Position numbers and translations under genes: made by a program
The notes under the pieces: generated by a model
What the model was told of the DNA's origin: nothing
Seen by the model: only the letters and a program-made list of their open reading frames with translations
The model's database searches: none
Source of the DNA: Blasia pusilla
Lineage: Eukaryota; Marchantiophyta; Marchantiopsida; Blasiales
Reading direction: 5' to 3'
DNA: 64,000 nt
Assembly: GCA_050084515.1 (NCBI GenBank)
Contig: CM114271.1
Location: 3,720,001 to 3,784,000 of the forward strand
Shown here: positions 56,943 through 64,000 of the stretch, in pieces
Numbering within the stretch: position 1 is the stretch's first letter
How the letters are laid out: each line of letters begins with the position of its first letter

Positions 56943-59900
56943 TCAATGTTCCAAATGGAAAACATATTCTGTTAAGCTTTGCAACTGACTGGAATCAGTC
57001 TTCTGCTCTACACTTGCTAAATTTGGGCTAACGGTAAGCATTTTTGCCACAGGATCCAAGGTCCATCCATGCTGAGTGGTATCTGCAACCCACAAAACAT
57101 ATGCATGAAATTAGCGCAGCTTCATAATCAGCTATCTGTACAGCAATCATGACAACCTAGAATAGCACAAGAATACATATGACCTACATAGTTCGGTACA
57201 GCAAATGCATTTCTAAGACAACTTAGTTTTGAGATTCCTTTGGGCAAGTGAATTACTCACAATTCACGACGTCATTCTCTGTCATACCCAAAAACCCTGC
57301 TGCATCTGCGACACTAATGGTTGAGTACGCTGTGTAAAGAAGCTTCAATATTTTGCTTGAGTAATCCTCTGACAGTTCACAGAGCCAATATGTTAGCATA
57401 ATATTTTCTCGTGCAACTAAATCAATCAGACTCAGCAAGAGGATAGTGTCAGATGAACAGGGTGAACAATTCAACTTACCCAATTAGTGCACATGGGTCC
57501 ATCATGAAATATAGTGCATGTGACAAGATCACTCACTTCCTTTATAATGAGTGGGGTCAGTGTAATACATATCCCTTACATGCAGAGTCTGCAGAAAGAC
57601 TTTGCAGTAGACTCCTGCTTAGGTTGAGAGGAACTAGAAACAGGGTGGGCATATCTTCATGTTCATCACATTCAAGTTCTGTCACAGCGACACAACGCAT
57701 GCTTACCAGCTACAGCAGAAATCACTTGCTGAACTTCTGCACTCCAGCTGTAGCTCCTAAGAGCCTCATGCACAGCAGCATGGTCATGAGCCCATAGACA
57801 TTTCACAATCTTCCAAGCCGCTGTTAGCTCTAAATTGTTCTGTTTCACTAGAGCTGGAGTTCGCCTCCACAGAAATCGGGCACTGTCTCTGGGGACAATA
57901 AATAAACCCACGAAATTTCACATAAATAGTCCCACGAGGATGATAATGGAAGTACAACTCTCCACATGTTTCACAAACAGAATTCAATAATCTTGATAGT
58001 AGATTCACCACCACCTTTTACTGTCTGAATTAGAACTATACACTATAATTAGGAAGTGGAAAAATGTACAAAACAGGAGCATTCTGACCGATACCACAAT
58101 TCTATGAAGACATCAAGCAAGAGCAGATTTACTAGAACAGACTCCCAAATACTGCAGATCTCTTCCATTGGCCCTTAGTCTCAATGGACAATTAAAGTCG
58201 CTCATTCTTGACATATCAAAGAGTTGACAGCAAAATGAATGCACAGCATGATTAACTTACAAATCACCAACAACAACATGAGCGAGAAGGTGTATCGTAT
58301 AAGGCCAATCTTGAGGAATTCCTGCTCCAGCTGCAGCTGTCTGTAGGAATTGTGTTTAAGATGACCAGAGACAAGATTAGTTTACATCCGGAAATATGGC
58401 GTTTGATCAAAACTTTAGTATCCATTATTTTCCACCCTAATGTTGAACAAGTAGGACGTTCTGCTCCTCCTACTTCATTCCTCACTCAGTTGAATCAGCC
58501 TGACACTCACACAGAACCAAGCAGGACGAAGACAAACACAATCGCCAGAGACTAAAGCATTCACACTTGACATTTCATGCTTAATTGAGGTGACAAATTA
58601 TAGAACAGAGGTGCCAGCAACTAACAACACACAGAACATGAAACACAAAGGTATAAAACTTTTACTCAAATAATGATTTGAGCCATCACAATTGCATCAA
58701 CAGAATCATCGCTTTAAGTCCCATCCAAGTCAAAACAACTATAAATTCTCTATCAAGAGCACAGACAAGAAGTAAGATGTGAAAGTCAAGGTTATGTGTT
58801 CATGAACTGCTTCATCCCAAACCATTCCTCAGGATCTAGTGTTAGCATAGTCCCACTGGAAACACACGACCTTAACAAAGATTCCAAAGTTTCTCCAGCA
58901 TCTGAAGGACATCAAATCTAACGATCCTAATCACGTATCTGCAACAGGTTTCAAAGCTCCTGGGGAGGACAATGCTCTTGCTGGTGCCGACAACTGGTAC
59001 TGTGACTGCAAAGAAGAGCTTCGCAATGCCATGCCAATTGATGACCTGCCTAAAAATACTTGCAAGAGTCTCTCAGAAGAGCGGCGCAACACAGATGTCT
59101 TTACCAGATGGGGAATTTATCCAACACGATGAGGGAGATGGGTCTAGGAGAGCACAGGGAAGGGGGACTAGCTGAAAAGATGCACCATAACCATGAATTT
59201 CAAGAGCCTTCATCAACAAGCATCTTCCCCCTCGTTCCCTATGCCTGCTAGACAGCAGCAATGAAGCAATCGGGGGCACCTCCTCTACAACACTACAATA
59301 CAATGAAAGTCATCGATGAGATTACCAAGAGAATTATGGACAAACGAGATTACTAAAAATAACCAGGAGAGCCCGTATGATATTCCAACCTCTAAAAGAT
59401 TCTTCATAAAGCAGATGTGACATGAGACGGGGAGTATTTGTGAAACGGATCCAGTTCTTATGACATCAATCGGAGCACGTCTGAAAATTCCAGCAATCAG
59501 ATAAAAGTCTTCAATTTGTCTTCACCTTCACACAACCCTAGAACAATGATTTCAAAATGTCTCGCAGACCCAAATTGAATCATATACGATTGGCAAAAGG
59601 CTGCCAAAATGTGACATTCTCTCTTGGGGGTATCGACTTGAAAAATCCACTCGGTTCACAGCATTGAATTTCTAGGGCGGCAGCAACTATGCAGCAGTGC
59701 CAAACACCACTCGGAAAACAAGACAGAAAACTCACTCATGGCGATTCGCTCAAATTTGGCCCTTCTCCAACACTCAATCACATCAGCACTCCAAGAAACC
59801 CATCTCGCTACGCTCGAGCTGAAATTGCAAACTTGCCAAAAAACGCACTAAGAATCACACCCAGACGTCCACAGCTCGGAGCAATCAAACCTTAAAACGC

Positions 59901-60131
59901 TGGAAAGATCCAAACAGAAAACCCTGATATATATGCCCGTATCTCCCGTCCCGAAATACTCACGCTCACAATTCTGAAAACGCCCCCTGACTCCCTACTC
60001 CTTACCTCAAGTTCAAGAACGTCGAGCAAATCCGCCAGCTCCCCAAACCGCTGCGCCTTGATCGCCTCGTGCGCTGCACTCAAACTTGCTTCAGTGGAAC
60101 CACCACCCCTCCCATTCACCGACACGGCCAT
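56943..60131 (-). CDS. CSN8: COP9 signalosome subunit 8
   Basis: Smallest PCI-type subunit of the COP9 signalosome, the nuclear/cytosolic complex that removes NEDD8/RUB from cullin-RING ligases; in plants it is also known as COP9/FUS7. My model has five exons: 60006-60131, 58261-58340, 57707-57888, 57261-57368 and 56943-57082, all GT/AG with matching phases, giving 211 aa (Arabidopsis CSN8 is 197). Key text in order: AAHEAIKAQRFGELADLLDVLELE, DWPYTIHLLAHVVV, DSARFLWRRTPALVKQ, CLWAHDHAAVHEALR, LLYTAYSTISVADAAGFLGM (the PCI winged-helix part) and the conserved end LTEYVFHLEH. The start is the ATG at 60131 (MAVSVNGRGGG); a Gly-rich N-terminus is lineage specific. No stop or frameshift is seen, so the gene looks functional. 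Intron 1 is about 1.7 kb. Confidence 0.92.
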
Positions 60132-60167
60132 AACCAGAAACGCAAACACAATCCTCCCAAATTCTCC

Positions 60168-60272
60168 AGAGCGCTCTCTTTCTCTCTCTGCGCGCTCTCT
60201 GTTTCTCTCTCTCTCTCTCCTCTCTCTGTTTCTCTCTCTCTCTGCGCTCTCTGTTTCTCTCTCTCTTTCTTG
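60168..60272. repeat. TC/GA-rich tract in the CSN8 leader or promoter
   Basis: CTCTCTCTGCGCGCTCTCTGTTT-type text is repeated about three times just upstream of the CSN8 ATG. In transcript sense it is a GA-repeat of the kind bound by plant GAGA-binding factors. It could be 5' UTR or core promoter. Confidence 0.6.
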
Positions 60273-60392
60273 TGTCTGATTAAGAACTCCGCGTCTCTAA
60301 AGTAAAGTAAAGGAACCGGAGGGTGAGTCTCTTTATATGGATGGGGTGAGGCTCACTAACCATGATTACATACTCCTAGACATATTGCTTCA

Positions 60393-60628
60393 ATGCGGCA
60401 GATGACCAAGCGGTTAGTTGAATAGACATAAGGTCTTCTTGAAGAGGTCTTGGGTTCAACTCTCCCTTTGGACAAGTGGGGCGGTATCAACCCCCAGGGC
60501 ATGGGTGGTCAATGTTTGAGAGAGAACGTGTTGTGTGCCTTTCATGTGCGTGCTTTGACTATGCTCCCGGGTTAAAAATCTGGATAAAATTTCCACGCCT
60601 TCACAAAGAAAAAAAAAGAAAAACCAAA
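60393..60628 (+). mobile_element. tRNA-derived SINE-like unit
   Basis: The head resembles a tRNA: A box ATGACCAAGCGGTTAG near 60402 and B box GGTTCAACTCTCC at 60453-60465, about 45 bases apart as in pol III genes. A unique body follows and the unit closes with an A-rich tail (AAAGAAAAAAAAAGAAAAACC) near 60605-60625. This head-body-A-tail order fits a SINE. No clear target duplication was found. Confidence 0.5.
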
Positions 60629-61607
60629 TCTCCTCAGTGAGAACCCCAAATTTAGATGTGAAGGTGTCTGTTGGATGCGATGTCAACTTCACATATGTGG
60701 AAGGGGTCCCCATAAGCGAGATCGGCTTCCCGTGGACTAAAAATCTACTCTACTCTGTTCTCAATGAGGGGAAGGGAGTTGGAGTAGAAATGGACAGTGC
60801 CACGTCATGTACATATTAGGAGGTGTCAAAGACCACCCTATCCGGGATTGTATGGGTGTGAGACCTGGAAAGTCATGAGGTTGCTTTCGGAAGAGGAGGG
60901 GGTGGGAACTTTATGATGCCGTGCATAGCAAAGAAATGGGAGAAAAAACATCACCCTTCCTTGCACCACAAAAGGACTAAACTCGAGTCAAGGTACTGGG
61001 CAAAATCCAGAGCGGGCACTTCACGACCTCTTTGAGAGCGCCAAAGCGGGAAGCTAGAGAGCAACACGTTTCCCGACCGGCATAAACATCCTAGGATGTC
61101 TTTGGATTAACACACTACCTTGGATAGGGTGGTCTTTGACACGACCTAATGACTAGTGTGTATGGAAGGGCCGAAAGGATACTTATTTAGCTTGGAAAAC
61201 CGCTTTGGCTTTACAACATCCACGGACTTCAGAAGTGCACAATGCCTTTGGGAGAGGAAGAAATTTGTGTGGGAAGAGATTGTGAGTGGTTAGAGTTCCT
61301 CTGAGAAAACCAACATTTTCACCTTGGGTGACCTAAAATTAATGTTGACGAACTCAATAAATCCCAAAGCAATGTGTATACGCCTATGCATATTTTCATG
61401 GTATTTCCTAAACTTAATTTGTATTTTCAAATAGGGTCTCTCTATATTAGATGAACTTATTGCAATAGCCAGCAGCATTGGTGGCTTCGCCCACGGTGCT
61501 AGAGGAAACAAAAGTGGCTGAAGCCGGACTGCTCGAACATCCTCAGTAAGACCAGGCGCAAGGGACGCTAAGAAGCGCATGCTTCCAAGCGGTTCTAAAG
61601 ACACTAG
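60629..61607. other. Unassigned sequence
   Basis: No recognisable gene. A duplicated phrase, GACCACCCTATCC at about 60832 and its inverse GGATAGGGTGGTC at about 61124, marks a 13-bp inverted repeat spanning about 300 bp, possibly an element boundary. The minus frame at 61290-61613 ran into an LTR and has no clear family. Confidence 0.35.
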
Positions 61608-61860
61608 TGTCACATCTGAGTAGCCGATAGGCCGAGATCTATCGTGGATAGGGCGTAGGAGCCAACCGACTATCTTGAGTGTAACTTTGTCCCATAGTGT
61701 CGGATGAGGTTGAGGATAGGTCCATTGTGTCAGGAACGTCGTTTTTGACGACTTTCATGTTGAGGTCTTTTACAGCCGGGTGACTTGTTGACGGAGTCAC
61801 ACCGCCTGTGGTAAACTGTCAGGCGCCAAGACGTTACCAAGGGAAGGGATATTCTTAGGA

Positions 61861-61894
61861 GAAGAGCCTTTTGGCTCTTCCCAACCTATATAAG
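61861..61894 (+). promoter_or_regulatory. LTR promoter hairpin and TATA box
   Basis: GAAGAGCC-TTTT-GGCTCTTC at 61861-61880 is followed by TATATAAG at 61887-61894. The upstream GGTAACCT palindrome seen in the other LTRs is damaged here, while the hairpin next to the TATA box is intact. Confidence 0.6.
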
Positions 61895-63393
61895 AGAGGA
61901 AGATGGCTTTCCTAAGCCATCTTTCTCATGTTGGGCCGTTGGAGCACCTCCCTTGTATGTGTGTGAGCTAGGAGTAGGGTGCTAGCGTCCGGATTCTTTG
62001 ATAGCACAGGGTGGACGAGGCTCGATATGCCGATGTAGATTGAGGAGTGGAGTTTTAGGCCGGGTGTGCCGGTTTTACTACTCTTTATTTTTACATGAGA
62101 AAGATGTCAGGGGGCTGGTGGGAATTCGTTGTTTGCTGGTAGGCAAGCGAGTTGCCTTGGTCGGGAGCCCTTGGAGACGTGTGTGTGACGTTGTGTGTCA
62201 TTTTTTCTGTTCGGAAGGCCGTGGGCGGAAGCGTTGTCCGTTTTTCTCAGATTTTGCTGGTGCGGATTGATGGGGGATAGCAGCCGAGTGTAGCGTGTGG
62301 TGGGGCGTCGCGTGTACGCAAGTAAGGGTGTCGAGAGAGAAGGAAAGGGCAGGTTTGGGTCTTGCAGCCGCCGGGGGGCTGTCAAGTAAAGACGGCTAGG
62401 TTAGGTTGCGAAGTTTAGGGTTAGGGCACGGACGGCAGGGCGCGGACAGCAGGGCGCGGACGGCGGACGGCAAGGGCGCGGACGCCGCGGGCCTCCCCCC
62501 CCCCGCATTTAGGGCCCAAGGGCCGCATAGGGCAGCGGGCATAGTCGGTCGGACAGTTGTCGCATACGTGGTTGGCAGGACAGACGAGGTTAGTCGGGCG
62601 AACGTGAGTGGAGATTTTCCAGACATGAGTGGGAGCCGACCAGGGTGAGTCACGTTACATACCGCGCGTGGGGATAGACAGAGAGGTTTGCACGACATGA
62701 TGTTTTGGGGCGCGACAGGGTTGCGAGAGTTTACGATGGAGGGGCAGTGTGCATGATGCCGACGGGTTGTCCGCATCTGTTGACGGGAGGATCGACGTGT
62801 TGGTCGAGGGGAGTGTTATGTGGCGGAGATTGTCATATCATGTGGAGGAGTGCATATTGACGGTGCAGCAGGTTGGAGGGCGTGATCAGGTTATCCATTC
62901 GAGTCCCTTTTCCCGCACTTGTCGTGTATGATTGAGAGTGCTGGGTATCGGGTAGTAGCTGGTGCTAGATGGGTGCAGTGATGGTGACGAGTGTAGATTC
63001 TTTTCATGTGTAGCATGTTGGTGGATATACGGCGGTTGCCGAGTAGGGGTCGCGTTTATGACCCGAGAGTGTGTCGCTAGGTTAGGTGAGTCAGTTGGGA
63101 GGCTCATGGTGAGCCCGAGTGTTGAGCGTGCGTGAGGCCGGGTATGTCATCATGGGATTGATGTTAGCATAGGTGAGCTAGTGAGGCGTGTGGGAGACTC
63201 TCGGTGAGTCTGAGTGCTTGAGCGGGTGAGACAGGGTTTGTCATCACGACGTTCTTCCAGGGTTCGGAAGAACGGGGTAGTGCGAGCAGTGGTAGTGGTG
63301 TGACACGGAGTGGAGTGAGATACTGAGGGGTTACCACTGAGGAGCTCCCTCGACATCCATCTCGGATGGATCGTCATCATCGGACCGGGTCCG

Positions 63394-64000
63394 GTGACGA
63401 GATCACCGGCGAGAGATAGTAGTACTTGGCAGGAGATGGACGACATGGGCCATCGAGGCATGCGTCGTTTCTCGGGTGCAGTGGGCACCATCGACTTAGA
63501 TGATTTCATCCAGGAGTTTGACACATGGTGCGACTTCCAAGAGATACGGACCCCGACACGGTTCAACCCTTTCATGGCATGGAGGGGTTGTTCCAAAGAT
63601 TTGGAGGGTCCTCCGATGGATGACTACATGGAGTTTCGATCACTATATTCAGAGAGATCGATGCCTGGAGGATGTATTGGGCTCGGGGTATGTGTCCACT
63701 AGTGGTCGAGGCATATGATGGGATTGTGAGAGAGAGAGACCCACACCATCAGCCCGGAGACTAGATGGAGAGGAGGGCGGTGACACAAAGCGATGTGGCG
63801 AGACCTCGGTGGTAGGGGGCCACCGGCTTCAGCCCCACAATGGAGTTCTTCCGACGGTTGGGGAAGAGCTACCAGCGTGCACGCACCGACAAGCTGAAGA
63901 GTCTCAGGATTTTCAACGGCGATCGGGTGAGAGTGCGAGAGAGGCCTTCACATGCATGAGGAGGCTGATCATTGCTACGTTTGGAGGATCGAGGCGCGAT
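63394..64000 (+). pseudogene. Gypsy gag N-terminal part, incomplete at window end
   Basis: The frame reads STWQEMDDMGHRGMRRFSGA, then GTIDLDDFIQEFDTWCDFQE, FNPFMAWRG and PMDDYMEFRSLYS. It matches the gag at 29697-30771 and the remains at 21222-21760. The frame breaks near 63650, but related text (ATGGAGTTCTTCCGACGG, CTGAAGAGTCTCAGG) continues to the end of the window. Confidence 0.7.

Larger units (their letters stand above)
61608..64000 (+). mobile_element. Third copy of the gypsy family, plus strand, running off the window
   Basis: It has an LTR from TGTCACATCTGAG (61608) to about 62270, a leader with a C-tract and the gag start at about 63394. Order and sequence mirror the minus-strand element at 16286-23618. 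Whether it carries the methyltransferase, RT and integrase cannot be seen because the window ends inside gag. Confidence 0.7.

Noticed and set aside
61290-61607. Minus-strand frame as a gag relic
   Set aside because: Only a vague resemblance to gag leucine-rich text; no knuckle, protease or partner nearby.

Overview
The window reads as nuclear DNA of a plant. It holds three spliced, plant-type host genes in 64 kb, separated by long stretches of decayed transposons. Plant-type Helitron, CACTA, hAT, Ty1/copia and Ty3/gypsy remains are all present. The exact lineage cannot be fixed by reading. A cytosine-methyltransferase-bearing Ty3/gypsy element would fit a non-seed streptophyte (bryophyte-like), but that is inference. 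Only relics of bacterial-style or mobile coding sequence occur; there is no rRNA, CRISPR array or organellar gene cluster.

Host genes, all on the minus strand: (1) 8658-11825, a three-exon ASH2/TRAUCO-type SPRY protein (553 aa by my splice model), a core subunit of H3K4 methyltransferase complexes. (2) 37471-40029, a single long coding exon (852 aa) for a low-complexity Ser-rich protein with about eight degenerate N-terminal repeats and a C-terminal segment resembling the plant calmodulin-binding domain; its leader carries two short uORFs. (3) 56943-60131, a five-exon COP9 signalosome subunit 8 gene (211 aa), intact by my splice model.

Mobile part: the most interesting locus is a truncated Ty3/gypsy element on the minus strand at 16286-23618. 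Reading in transcription order it has an LTR, a long C-tract leader, gag, a CCHC knuckle, an aspartic protease, a complete-looking C5-cytosine DNA methyltransferase domain, reverse transcriptase and RNase H; the integrase is lost. Protease, methyltransferase, RT and most of RNase H lie in one reading frame, so the methyltransferase was part of the pol polyprotein. Nine in-frame stops are all TAG or TGA. Pieces of the same methyltransferase recur in a rearranged fragment (23815-24290) and in a second, internally deleted relative (28728-33400). A third relative starts at 61608 on the plus strand and runs off the window. The LTRs of this family carry a perfect 9-10 bp hairpin a few bases upstream of the TATA box.

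Other elements: tandem Helitron ends (2657-3055), a copia gag relic (13642-14430), LTR copies including a solo LTR (27576-28208), an LTR pair in inverted orientation (15016-16285), a hAT transposase C-terminal relic (48094-48291), a CACTA non-autonomous element with dense subterminal motifs (52114-53194), a tRNA-Leu-like sequence (48861-48943), a tRNA-derived SINE-like unit (60393-60628) and a 49-bp tandem array (55271-55770). Most remaining sequence is AT-rich and shows nothing I can name.
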